Part shown: one piece after another, positions 48,683-59,190 of the stretch | Layout of the letters: each line of letters begins with the position of its first letter | How positions within the stretch are numbered: the first letter of the stretch is position 1 | From: Sordariomycetes sp. S80-01Y | Taxonomy: Eukaryota; Ascomycota; Sordariomycetes | Direction: 5' to 3' | Assembly: GCA_037042185.1 (NCBI GenBank) | Contig: JAXQJY010000024.1 | Location: 1 to 64,000 of the forward strand | DNA: 64,000 nt | Position numbers and translations under genes: made by a program | The notes under the pieces: generated by a model | Databases searched by the model: none | The model's input: only the letters and a program-made list of their open reading frames with translations | What the model was told of the DNA's origin: nothing

Positions 48683-51304
48683 CTAGTCCTCCATATCCTC
48701 GAAGCTGTCTTCCTTTTGTAGTACTAGCAGCGCCTTTGCCCTCACTTCATCCAGCTTTTTCAACTGTTTCGAGCTGATCGTCTTGCTCTTCCTGAGCTTC
48801 TCCCGAGTAAACCACTCCAATCCAGTAGCCAACTTGGGTACGGCTCGAGCACCCTTGAAGACCTTTGACACTCTTGCATCCTCCTTCTCCGCCTTCCTCG
48901 ACTTACACTCTTGCAGTAGACTAAGGAGCAGGGCTTCGATGAATCTGCGAGTCAGGGGCTCCATCTCGGGAATGTCCAGGGGCTTCAACACTGTGATGCC
49001 CAACGACCCTTGCGCGATGAGCTCCGCGTAGAACTGTGCCACCTTGTTGATTCGTCGCTCGTCCTGGAATCGGAGGGCGTCTGATGAGTCTGCATCCGCA
49101 TCATCAGCTTCCTCGCCGAATAAAGACTCGCCCATAGCCCGGAAAATTTGCCAAAGACGTGCCTGAAAGGCGAATCGTAGCTTGCCATCTCTACAAGCAA
49201 GGCCAGCAACACCAGCGTAGTAGGGGTTGTACTCGGCTTCACTGCCGACGCACTGGACCAGAACACGCGCCACGTCACGCTTGTCGTCCTTCTTCAAGCC
49301 CAGGTTGCTGATCTGTCGCCATCCACTCTCGGCGTTCATGCCTGTCATGAGGGCAGAGAAAATGGCTACCTGGGACGGGAGTGTGAGGCCTTGGGACCGC
49401 GCTTTCTTGGGGTAATCCGGGAGAACAAAATCCATGTCCTCATCATCAACCAGTTTGGCCGGCGTTCCGGATTCGGACCCGGCATCATCGTTGATCGCGG
49501 CTGACACATCCCTCGCCTTGCCTTTGATGCCCACTTGAGGCACGCTAGCACCGACGAGCCACCACTTGCCTCGGGTGTCAGCGTTTAAGACATCGTTCAA
49601 GTCGATACCCATAGGCGTTGTGCCCTCGAGCCTTCGAGATTGCGACTTGAGCTCGCCAATGTGCTTCTTCATCTTGACCACTTGCTCTGATACCACGGCG
49701 GAGTCTAATCCTTTGCCCTTAGCCTTTCTGTTCTTGAGGTCGTCAATAGTTTCAACCATGAACTTCGTGCGGACTGAAACGTCGGAGCCGGCTCGTGATA
49801 CCGATTTGCTCAAAGAGCCGGCCACCTTCTTCAGGCTCTGGGGGTCGTCCCGGCGCAAGAGCCTTCCTCCGTTGCGACATAGTCTCAGCAGTAGCTCGAC
49901 GTTGAGTTCCGTCAAATCCCCCATAAGTCGCTCCATGTAGTCAAAGATGATTCTACAGCGAACAACTCCAAAAACATAGAGTTGGGAGAGAAACGTCAAC
50001 AAGTTCGACGGCTCTTTCGGAATAGCGGACTCGTCGTTCTGAACCGCACTGGCCCTTTCATACTCCTCTCCAAAGTCCTTGACTACCCTTCGCACTAAAT
50101 GCGACCCAAAGCTCAACCCAACGATCTTGTAGACCGCTGCCGAGAAGCCACCAGTGAGAACAAAGAACTGGTCCGGTAGAGCTTCAGGCTTGCAAACCTG
50201 GGCGAGTATCACGTCCGTCAATGCTTCAGTGACGTCGCCACGGGCGTTTCTCTGGTACAGCTCCTCGACGGCCTTGACGATAGAAAGGATGTTGGCGTCT
50301 GTCAGGCGGTTGATCAGGCCTTGGCTTTGTTTTCGCAGTCGCTCTTGTGCATCCCCTTGCGCCCCATGAGCTCGTCGAAGCGACGGTGGGACGTATTTGG
50401 CCACTACAACGCCTGTTGATGGTGCAACATAGGGGTTCTCACGGGTCTTCGGCTTGCTTTGTCCCATTTCCTCTTCCGCTCCGTCAACCTCGTCGAAACC
50501 CACGAATGAGTCTGCGTCTTGGCATTCCACGCCCTCGTCTTCAGACTGATCTCCCTCTCCGTCCTCCTCGTCACTGAGCCCTTCGAGAGCATCGCTGTCA
50601 TCCTCTTCCATGTCATCAGCGGATACCATCTTCTTCGACCAACCGTCCATAGTGCCTGTCTTCTGTCGCTTCGCTGCGAGCCAGTTGTCATACTCGCTTT
50701 TCCTTTTCCTGTCTGTAGCCTCCTCGCTAGACTCGTCAGAAGCGCCGTCTCCTCCCAAATCACCCATCAGCTCATCCAAGCCGTCGTCCTTGAAAGCTTG
50801 AGGCAATGACTTCCGACCTTTTTTGATGCCTAACTTCCTCTCGTAATCCTCGACCTCAGCATCATCATGGGCAAGCTTGTCTTTCGCTGAAGATGATGCC
50901 TTGCTCTTCGAGCTTTTGCTCGATACCGGCTCTTCAGGCCCCCGATCATCAAGGTCGTCGATGCTATCGTCGTCGTCTTCTTGTCGTTTCCCTATGTCGT
51001 CTCCGTTCTCATCCACGTCAAAGTCGCCGTCAGACAACTCATCGTCGCTGCTCCAGGCTTGGGTGACCTTGTTTGATGATCGTTTTGCCGGTTGCCTGCC
51101 CTTGGATGGCTTGATACTCTGAGCTGATGCTTGTCTCAGGGCACCCCGTGAGTACACGTTGGTCCTTTTCTGAACCCGGTTGGCCTTTCGTTGGTCCTTA
51201 CGTGAGGCCTGCCCACGGCCGCCTTTCCCGCCGCGTACATCATTTTCTATGCCTAAGCTTCTGAAGAGCTTGTCCTGAAGTTCGGGTACTGAGGATTTCG
51301 GCAT
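48683..51304 (-). CDS. SGD1: Nucleolar MIF4G/MA3 protein Sgd1 (NOM1 family)
   Basis: Nucleolar factor needed for 18S rRNA processing; yeast Sgd1 binds the helicase Fal1 through its MIF4G domain. Single exon, 873 residues. The start MPKSSVPELQDKLFRSLGIE leads into a basic region with RKDQRKANRVQKRTN. Long acidic, Ser-rich low-complexity blocks (about 80-300) follow. The linker NPYVAPSTGVVVAKYVPPSL is a family signature. MIF4G covers roughly 330-540 (QSQGLINRLTDANILSIVKA, LTDVILAQVC). MA3 covers roughly 640-760 (LTLPSQVAIFSALMTGMNAE). The C-terminus TGLEWFTREKLRKSKTISSK is also conserved. Absence of introns in a 2.6-kb frame stands out here. Shares a short divergent promoter with SRP14. Confidence 0.95.
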   Translation of the reverse strand: MPKSSVPELQDKLFRSLGIENDVRGGKGGRGQASRKDQRKANRVQKRTNVYSRGALRQASAQSIKPSKGRQPAKRSSNKVTQAWSSDDELSDGDFDVDENGDDIGKRQEDDDDSIDDLDDRGPEEPVSSKSSKSKASSSAKDKLAHDDAEVEDYERKLGIKKGRKSLPQAFKDDGLDELMGDLGGDGASDESSEEATDRKRKSEYDNWLAAKRQKTGTMDGWSKKMVSADDMEEDDSDALEGLSDEEDGEGDQSEDEGVECQDADSFVGFDEVDGAEEEMGQSKPKTRENPYVAPSTGVVVAKYVPPSLRRAHGAQGDAQERLRKQSQGLINRLTDANILSIVKAVEELYQRNARGDVTEALTDVILAQVCKPEALPDQFFVLTGGFSAAVYKIVGLSFGSHLVRRVVKDFGEEYERASAVQNDESAIPKEPSNLLTFLSQLYVFGVVRCRIIFDYMERLMGDLTELNVELLLRLCRNGGRLLRRDDPQSLKKVAGSLSKSVSRAGSDVSVRTKFMVETIDDLKNRKAKGKGLDSAVVSEQVVKMKKHIGELKSQSRRLEGTTPMGIDLNDVLNADTRGKWWLVGASVPQVGIKGKARDVSAAINDDAGSESGTPAKLVDDEDMDFVLPDYPKKARSQGLTLPSQVAIFSALMTGMNAESGWRQISNLGLKKDDKRDVARVLVQCVGSEAEYNPYYAGVAGLACRDGKLRFAFQARLWQIFRAMGESLFGEEADDADADSSDALRFQDERRINKVAQFYAELIAQGSLGITVLKPLDIPEMEPLTRRFIEALLLSLLQECKSRKAEKEDARVSKVFKGARAVPKLATGLEWFTREKLRKSKTISSKQLKKLDEVRAKALLVLQKEDSFEDMED

Positions 51305-51578
51305 GTTGAATGAGTAGTCGCGCTGATGATGTTGAGAAAAGATGGCCGGAGTGAGCTCGAACTTTTTGGGTGGACAATGCCAAGACTGAACTTTTTAGTG
51401 GGGTCCTGAGGTGGTTGATGGTGGGGCAGGATCGATGTGCAGTTCATTCAGTTCAGGTCGTCACACATGGAACCCCAGAACTCACCTTGCCTCTCATCCC
51501 ACTCATCACCACAATCAAGCCCGCCGTCTTCGGTCTCCTACGAGTGCAAATTACATTGGCGCAGAATCCGGTGTCACA
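51305..51578. promoter_or_regulatory. Compact divergent promoter of SGD1 and SRP14
   Basis: Only 274 bases separate the two start codons, so both promoters and leaders overlap here. Confidence 0.6.
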
Positions 51579-52137
51579 ATGCCAGGCAGACGAGAACACC
51601 TTAGCCAGGCAGAGGTCGGTCCTCCTTCCATGGGCCGCCGCATCCCACAAACATGTGCGAAACCAGCAGAGCTAATAGATGTCGCACAGTTTTTCGATCA
51701 ACTAGAGAAGCTTTTCAAGCACCGGGATGGGCAGGATCATGGCGCTATCTATTTAAGTCAGAAGCGATGTCAGTCCCGTCCTCGTAGCGTTCGCCATGTG
51801 TAGTGGCGAAGGCATGCCGGCATCTCAAACATGGCAACAGTGCTGACTCCAAGAAACAGTCACCAACTCAGAAGACACTCCCATGCCCTCAAACAACGAC
51901 ACTTTTCCTGATCTCAACCCCAGCGAACCCCAATCTGTCATCATCCGCGCCTCTAATGGCAAGGGCACTCGCAGCAAGGAGAAGAGGGCGAAGATCTCGA
52001 CCGTCGTCAAGCCAGAAGATCTGGAAGGGTTCTATGAGCGGTATGCGGAGGTTTGCAAGGCTGGGATGACTGCATTGAAGCCACGCGATCGGAAGAAGAA
52101 GAAGGCCAAGGCGAAGAAGAAGAATACGGGCTCGTGA
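51579..52137 (+). CDS. SRP14: Signal recognition particle subunit SRP14
   Basis: Alu-domain protein of the SRP that slows translation until the ribosome reaches the ER. Exons are 51579-51614, 51690-51768 and 51860-52137, giving 130 residues. The spliced N-terminus MPGRREHLSQAE-FFDQLEKL continues to FKHRDGQDHGAIYLSQKR, the SRP9/14 fold opening. Then come FPDLNPSEPQSVIIRASNGK and the highly conserved STVVKPEDLEGFYERYAEVC then KAGMTALKPRDRKKKKAKAK. The Lys-rich tail is expected for RNA contact. The first two exons are tiny (36 and 79 nt) and were found only by completing the fold; the second acceptor (before FTNSED) is the least certain point. Confidence 0.92.
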
Positions 52138-52486
52138 TTCACGAATAGTTACTGGATACGTAAAGACCTGGGTCACCTTTGTGCACTGCCTTGAGTCGTA
52201 GGCACGAACCACATACACGATAAATACCTCTGGATCCGTTCGTCGCATGTCTTTGGGGGCATAGTGCACATGGTGGCGTGAGTCAAAGCAGCTTGGCTCA
52301 GACGATGAGATTAACATCTCAACATAGAAGCGAGTGCTGACAGAACATGGGAGAGAAGAGCATCAAGAGGTAACAATCGTATCTGTATATATACGTGTTC
52401 ATATCCATTATCAATTAACATTACCCCCCGTCGTTACAGGCTCCATTCAGCGCAAGTGCACATGCAATCCCCCGGCGACTAACACC
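52138..52486. other. Convergent 3' flanks
   Basis: About 350 bases between the SRP14 and CHRD-like gene ends; no gene recognised. Confidence 0.4.
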
Positions 52487-53104
52487 TTAGTGGCACTCAA
52501 CACCGCCGAGCTGACCACGGGTAGCTCCAGGAACAGCCTCGCTAGAGTGCACATCCGAGAAGAACATGGCAGGGTTCTCTTCAATCTGGCTGACGTGGAA
52601 GCCGTCCCCGGTATCCATACCCTCCATGACAACGCCAGTCTTGAACGGACCGCGAAGGCAGCCGACGCTGTTGCGGCGACCTTCACCAATCTCGACGGGG
52701 TCGGGGAACGCAATGCTAGATTGAAATGTCAGTAACCATATTCTATGGCAAGGAAGGTGCCAGGCTTACCGAGGAGGGCCAGACATGCCAAAGCCGGCCT
52801 CGTGAATGTGGGTGGCACTCGTGGCAGGAGACTCGTAGTCGCCCGAGAACCCATCGATGGTGATGTTGTAGCAGATGACGTTCTCGTGTGCGTTAATGCC
52901 GAAGTTAAACATGCCAGTGCAACCCTCGAGGCCACCAGTGAACTGGTTCTCGGAGTCTACCACCTGGTTGGGGCTGGCAATGACATTGTAGGTGGAGGTG
53001 AACTGGAAGGGACCATCCATGTGCTTATCGTCGCCCTTGTCGGTGCGGGCCATGGGCGAGGCGGAGGTGAGGGCCGCGAGGGCGAGAATGGAGATGGACT
53101 TCAT
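52487..53104 (-). CDS. Small secreted CHRD-like protein
   Basis: Exons are 53104-52770 and 52715-52487, giving 187 residues. MKSISILALAALTSASPMAR is a clear signal peptide with a likely cut after Ala-Ser-Ala or nearby. The mature part has TSTYNVIASPNQVVDSENQF then GLEGCTGMFNFGINAHENVI. The segments CYNITIDGFSGDY, THIHEAGFG and SGPPRIAFPDP follow. This pattern (a repeated beta unit with THIHxA and GP) is that of CHRD-type domains, found in many fungal secreted proteins of unknown role. Four cysteines could form two disulfides. It ends LGGVECH. It is probably extracellular or wall-associated; no enzyme activity is known to me. Upstream lies a 2.7-kb gene-poor stretch. Confidence 0.82.
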
Positions 53105-55806
53105 GGTGACTGGTTGGGGGCTGTTTCTGCTCTGGAAGAGAATGGCAAGTGGGTTGGAGTTGTTGAAGAGAGGAGAGATAGTGTGGGAGTTACACACCGG
53201 ATTGTCGGCCTCTTATACCGCCCTCCACGCCATGCCAGTTGCTTTCCCGATTCATGCCCAGCCTTACGCGTCTGTCCTAAAGCGTTCAGTTCAGGACGCA
53301 GGCTTAGCAACAACATCAGCAATACGGAAGCCAAGAGACAGCCCAAGACACTAGAGCGCAAACTATGGACATTCGGAGCCCACAAACACGGGTCAATGGG
53401 GGCTGGGACAGGCTCTGAGATGGACACTTCAGAGGCCTTGGAAGCTAACCTGGCTTGGGATCAGCGTGCTTTCGCGGGGAGGTCGAGATGGATCGGGAAC
53501 TAAGAGGAGCTCTACTACCCATTCACAAGAAGCACCTCGGGCTTCCGGAAGCTCTCACCCCTCTCAGCAACTCGTAACCACATTGGATCTGCCCCAAGTC
53601 ACTCAATTGTGAGCTGGGTATTGTCTGGATAGTTTCCAGGCGCTGGCTTGGGGCCCTTAGAGCAATACCCCCCGGTATCGAGCCATGTAAGCATCGCGAA
53701 CATGATAGATCACCCATCCATCGCCAAGAACGGCTCATCTCTCGCCCGAGAAGCAAGGCAACCGTGACATAATGACCAAAGCAAGAATTCCTATTACGTA
53801 TGGCATTTTGGCTCTTCTATACGCTTCTCATTATGTCCACGTCTCGGTCAACACTGAAGCCAAGGCGAAGCTAGCGCAGCCTCGCTGCGGAACCAGGAGA
53901 TGCCGGGGGGCGATGCCTCTCCAGAAATTGACTGAATCAATCCGAACAGAGTTTGGATCGATGAACATCGGTCACGAGTCTCACAACGGTACCCGCTTGG
54001 TTTATGCTTATTTTCACGCTTATTGGGCTCCCAAGGCGCGGTGCGGAGTCGGCTGTTGTTAAGATTACTGTTGTTTACGACGTATGTACGTTCAAGGCCA
54101 GCCCTGTACAGAGTACCATCATCAACTTCGATTACGCCGCGGAAGGTGCTGCTTCTTGAGCGTTACAGGCCATATTCGACTTGAGTACCTGTCAATGCTA
54201 ACAGTCACATGGCCATAATCGTCACGACAATCCCGCGCAGAGTCACAGAGGGGATGTGTTGGGCAACGGCTAAGCCAACGTGAGATCGATCGGCACGCTT
54301 AAACTGTGGAGCTTGGAATTGGCTTCGTACCAGAGCTTGCAGCACAGCGACCTGACTCAACCAAGCGTCATCCTGGGTTCCATCCGGATTCTGGTGTACC
54401 CGGCTTGAATACGATGTGGACACACCTTGGCACATGCCTGCCAACAGGCGCTCGATGTTGATGTCCGTTTGCTTCTCTCCAACTTTGCTTGAGGGTGGAC
54501 ATGCGAGGCCAGTGCGCTTGATGCTCGTGGAACTTCCCGCTCCATCCACACCATTTCGGCTGCCAGTCCAACATATTGGCGGACCTACGTAGATGCTGCT
54601 CAGTAGTTCCTCGACCTTGTACAGACCATTGACTTGGCTGACGGCAGCTTCGTCATCGTACGTACAAGACTCTTCCTCTCTGCAATCGAAAATCTTCTGT
54701 TTGCCAAGCTAGGATTCAAAAACATTTACGTCGACGGTGCTTCCGGCGAGGAGCTGATCGCGCCACAGAGCTACATCGAGTTGACCATGTCACCTGAGCA
54801 AGCGTTTCCACTCCTTGTTGAAACTCTCCAACGCTCTTCATCAACTGTACTATTAGACGTGCAGTGGCAGACTGAGACGACGGCTCTGCGAGACAGCTCG
54901 TCCCTTGGCCCCCTCAAGATGTCTAGCAATGTCTCCTGGGACGGTGTTGTTGCGACACGCTGAACCCCTTGCCACGATGGCAGTGTGAGACAGCGGGGCG
55001 GGAATATACCTCCAAGCTTGCCCCAGTACAATATTCGAAGCACGTCGTTTCTTCATGTCGACCACGCTCGCCACCCGAAATTTCGCCGTCTCAAGTAAGA
55101 TAAGACCCGGCGGAAAGCAACGGGCGCGCGAATATCGAGGTCGACGGCCCGGGGCAATGCTTGCGCAGAACTGCCGAAGGCGAGCAGTCTCGCTGACTAC
55201 CTTGAAGTAGCGTTAGTACGACCAGATGTTATAGCACTTCCGTCCGTTCTTCAGCAGAAAAGTTCCTCGCTTAGATGCGCCAACTCATAACACGAACGTA
55301 CCCGGTTGGGCCTCTCCGAAGGCATGCATTGTACCCTTTCTACGCATTCCTCGCCTTCACTCCGAGACGACCGTCACCAAAGACACATGTTCCAAGCACA
55401 ATCTAGTTCAGACCAATCGCGCCACTCCTGGCCTATCGAATCCTACTCCCCTACATCGAATCCAGCCGAGATCAAATTCCGATGTCCATTATCAACCAAA
55501 AGCATATCTCTCCACTTCAGCTCGATGAGACGGGCGTCGAGATGATTCAGGCTGAGCGGGCGTGTTCTTAATAGCGATTCAGGCCGGGGGAGGGTGCGCT
55601 CAGCGACTTGGGCGAGGGCAAAAAGCGATCTGAGGTATCCCGAGCTTCGCGACTCCCTTTTCGAAAAAGGGCATACCGCAAACGAGCCACAAGGCGACAA
55701 CACAAAGGAAAATTGAGTAAAGTGAAGCAAGGCTGCTCCACGGAACATCTGAGAATCCAGAGATCTCCATCCGTCGCAGACAATCATCGATGGCTCCTTC
55801 TTCGGC
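53105..55806. other. Gene-poor region, 2.7 kb
   Basis: No gene could be supported. Left part holds the CHRD-like promoter; right end the 3' flank of the Gbp2-like gene. A plus-strand frame from an ATG at 53772 to 54062 (96 residues) has a hydrophobic start and five cysteines but no other support. A minus-strand frame open from about 54679 down to a stop at 54205 begins right after a TTGCAG acceptor-like site and lacks its own ATG. Both are noted as weak candidates only. Confidence 0.4.
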
Positions 55807-58800
55807 TTACATGATCTGATCCTGCGTCAATCCACCATGAGGATCGGTGTCCATGGACTCGGCACCACCCTGGTTGAGGTACTTGACGAAGCTCAGATTG
55901 AGAGGGCGGCCACCGTACTGGTATCCTTGGAACTTCTGAATGGAGGTTTCTGCCGTCTCGGCACTGTCAAAGCGCACGACGCCGCTACCGCGGGAGCGAC
56001 CGCTCGGCTCATACTGTATCTCAGCCTGCTCAACCTTGCCGATAGTAGTGAAGAGCTCTACTAGATCGTCGTTGCTAGTGGACCAGGGAAGCTGCGGATT
56101 CTTTAGTCAGCCGGATGATCAGCTACTACTGGAATAGATCGCACTCACGTTACGCACGTAGATCGTCTCGCTTCGGTCAGTGCCAGAGGTAGCATTGTCG
56201 GTGAAGGGGTTCGGGGCCACGGCGGGGGTATCGAATCCGGGGCCGCCAGCGCCACCCATTGGGGGACCGCCGCCGCCGAAGCCTCCACCACGGCCACCGA
56301 AGCCAAAGCCACCCCGACCGCCTCCGAAGCCTCCACGGCCGAAGCCGCCGGGACCACCGAAGCCGCCGCGCATACCACCGTATCCGCCACGTCCACCGAA
56401 GCCCATGCCACCACCCTGGTTAGCATAGCGATCCTCGCGGACCTCGATCATGCGCCCTTGCCAATCGTAACCATTGAACTGCTGGATAGCATTGCGAGCA
56501 TCTTCTGGACTCTCAAAGACGACAATACCGGAACCCTTGGGGCGACCATCGGGGCCCATGTGAACATCAGCACGGATGACACCTCCAACACGCGCTGGAG
56601 CAGTATCAGTATATGTTGCTTAGAGAGTATTATGTTCAACTCACTGGCTTGGCGGAAGAGGTCCTTGAGGTCCTGCCAACCGATGTTGAAGGGAAGCTAG
56701 AGCAGAGTCAGCATTAAAGACCCCCTGAGAGATCGGTCGAGGTGACACACGTTGGCAACGTAAATTTGGCGACCGCCAGCACCGCCACCTGGGGCACCAC
56801 CGCCGAAGCCCTGGTTGAAGCCACCTTGCATGCCTCCACCAAAGCCGCCGCGAGCAGCTCCAGCGCCACCGCCAGTGGCGCCGATGAAGCGAGGCTCGGC
56901 CTCACGGTCCTGTTCAAGATTTAGCACGCTCCCCTTGATCCCAAGGTAGGTGGCGACGAACCTCGCGCACGTAAACAAGACGACCCATGAGGTTCTGGTT
57001 GCTGAGCTGCGTCACAGCTTGCTGAGCTTGTTCTCTCGTTGCGTATTCTACAATGCTGCGACATTGTCAGGTTCATAGTCTGTGGTTTGGACAGGACAGC
57101 AGCACTTACCCGCATCCCTACAAACAATCGAGGACAAAGTCCTCACCCGTCAACCCAACCGTCCATCAAAACCATAAGGGGGTTAGGAAGGCCACAATCG
57201 GCCAACCTGGGATCATGCAATAAAGCCCACCTTCGACATTCCGTTCGGAAGCAATAGCACATCGGCAAAGAGAACCTCTCCAGCTATACCCATCGTCAGC
57301 CCGTGAAGCTTCCTCCCTGCCATCCAAATTCCTCACCCTGTCGCATAAAATCCTTCAGATGGTGCCATTTCACATCGTAGGATAGGTTGCCGACGTAGAC
57401 GCGGCGATCCTGTTGCGATGTCTCGCGAATGTTATTCATCATGGACTCTCGAGCACGAGATCTTTCCTCGTATGATCGATTGGGCGCCTGTCCGCCGTAG
57501 TTAGATCCTCCACTCGTGGCTCCTGTACCGGTCATGGGCGAGCGATCGCGGCCTCGTCTGTCCTCCCTACTATGGGATCGGCTCCTAGGGGAATAGGAGC
57601 GGCGCCGAGACTGTCGTGGGCTTCTGGAGCGTCGGCGAGGTGATCGAGACCTCTCCCGCTGGACAACAGTTAGTACAGGGTTGTCTCGATGTAAGCGGAG
57701 ATGCTCGGGATAGAATTGAGCAGCCTGCCGTCGCGAGGATTCAGAGATGAAGTTATCGAGCCACGCTCCTTCAAGAAGCCGTAGGGTACGACCCGTTACA
57801 CGACGAGTCTACCCGTCCATGAATCACAAACAGAGTTGTAGCTCTACCCATCTGATCTCCGGACGTCCTGACCACGGCGGTCCCAACTCAGCAGACAAGC
57901 CATTGTTTCAAAAATTACTAGGATGCCGTGCGCTTCCCATGGGGAGTATAGCGGCCTGCGCGAGGAGCTAAACCAGAGGTTGAATGTGTAAAGACTTACG
58001 GGACGGTAGTTGTCGGAAGTGTCAGCTATAATCGCAGTTAGATATCTTCACTTCAACGCGCCAAGTTTGATTGACAAAGCGGGTAGCAAAAAGGCGACGT
58101 ATGCCAAAGACGAGTAATCAGGAATGGGCTTCAAGAAGTGGAAAGGGAGTAATAAAGGCAAGAGGTGGTAAGCGTGGCCTCGCCAGGTGCAAGAGCTGTA
58201 TGCGAGGTGGGGAGGTGCAGCGGTGGTGGTGGGGTGTAGCGAAGAACGAGCAGAGCCCGGCCCAGCCTGAGCCTGCGCCAAAGGGTGGATACCAGCGGAA
58301 GCCATGCAGGGGAGGGGGGTTCTCCTCGCCCTCCACCACTGACAAGGCAAGGTAGAGAGTTGAAACCCAGGTGAGGGAGTGCCTCACGACGACGACTGCT
58401 GGTAGTAACCGTCACCGTTAGGACAGCAGAAGTCCCAGGTTGGTGGTAATCGGCTTTGCAGCGGGTAACATGGCATATACCACGGGCAGGACGATGAAGA
58501 GCATGTGCTGCGGCTGGCAAGGCTAATCTCAAGAGCCGTCTCCCGTGTGCTTCAGTGAGGCTAGACAAGAGCCGAGTGATATACTGTGTTCGGAGGAAAG
58601 CCGCTTGGCCGAGAGAGGTAGGAGTCGAGCCAGCCTCGAGGAGGCCGACGTTGCAAGAGGCAAGGCCGAACGCCAGCTCGAAAAGGGCTTCGCATATCAA
58701 TCGCCAGCACAAGTCGACGAGACAGAGAAAGACAACGCAACGCCAGGCAGCGGAACTGCAGGCTTTGGACTGAGACACGATGCGTACAATGGCAGTCGAG

Positions 58801-59190
58801 CCGGCGTGGACTGACCTGGATGTAGAGGTGAATGCGCGGGGCTGTTTATGCCTTGTTGAGAATGGGGAGAGGTGGCAGGCGGGAGAACAATGAGATTGAA
58901 TGGGGTGGGAGGGGGATCGAGGGAGGACAGGGTACGTGTGCGTGAAAGAAGTACCTGAGGTAGTGATGTAGTAGGGGGGAGATGCCCTGTGAAGTGGACG
59001 ACGCGTGGGAAACTCCAGGCCAGGTAAGGCACGGGATAAGCACGGTGTGCCGAAGGGGGGGAGCGAGCCTGGGAAGTGGTAGAATAGACAGGAGGCAGAG
59101 AAGAGACTCGGGCCTGACAGGGCTGTGTTGGGCTGGGCTGGATCTGGCTGGGCAAGTAGGAAACGCGCAAAAGCAGACAGACGTACCCAT
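55807..59190 (-). CDS. Three-RRM RNA-binding protein, Gbp2/Hrb1-like
   Basis: Probable SR-like mRNA export and surveillance factor, nuclear and shuttling. Proposed exons: 59190-59187, 58025-58000, 57658-57337, 57283-57231, 57117-57110, 57055-56962, 56909-56751, 56696-56645, 56594-56149 and 56091-55807, giving 482 residues in frame throughout. An RS-rich segment (RERSRSPRRRSRSPRQSRRR) precedes RRM1 (RRVYVGNLSYDVKWHHLKDF; RNP1 SKGCGIVEY). RRM2 starts RQIYVANLPFNIGWQDLKDL with RNP1 PKGSGIVVFES. A long RGG/FGG-rich linker follows. RRM3 starts ETIYVRNLPWSTSNDDLVEL with RNP1 SRGSGVVRFDS. The RNP1 of RRM1 needs an 8-nt microexon. The first exon (ATG plus one base, Kozak-like ACCATGG) is inferred because it gives MADTSDNYRP across a 1.16-kb intron; that part is uncertain. 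Confidence 0.88.
57110..57117 (-). other. 8-nt microexon in the RRM1 RNP1 motif
   Basis: On the minus strand the eight bases GGATGCGG lie between TTTGTAG and GTAAGTG, a good acceptor and a near-perfect donor. Including them turns AAG ... ATTGTAGAA into Lys-Gly-Cys-Gly-Ile-Val-Glu, an RNP1 core. Omitting them shifts the frame. Confidence 0.85.

Noticed and set aside
56149-56450. Repetitive GGC/CCA-rich DNA that looks like a minisatellite
   Set aside because: It codes the RGG/FGG-rich linker of the Gbp2/Hrb1-like protein in frame, so protein composition explains it.
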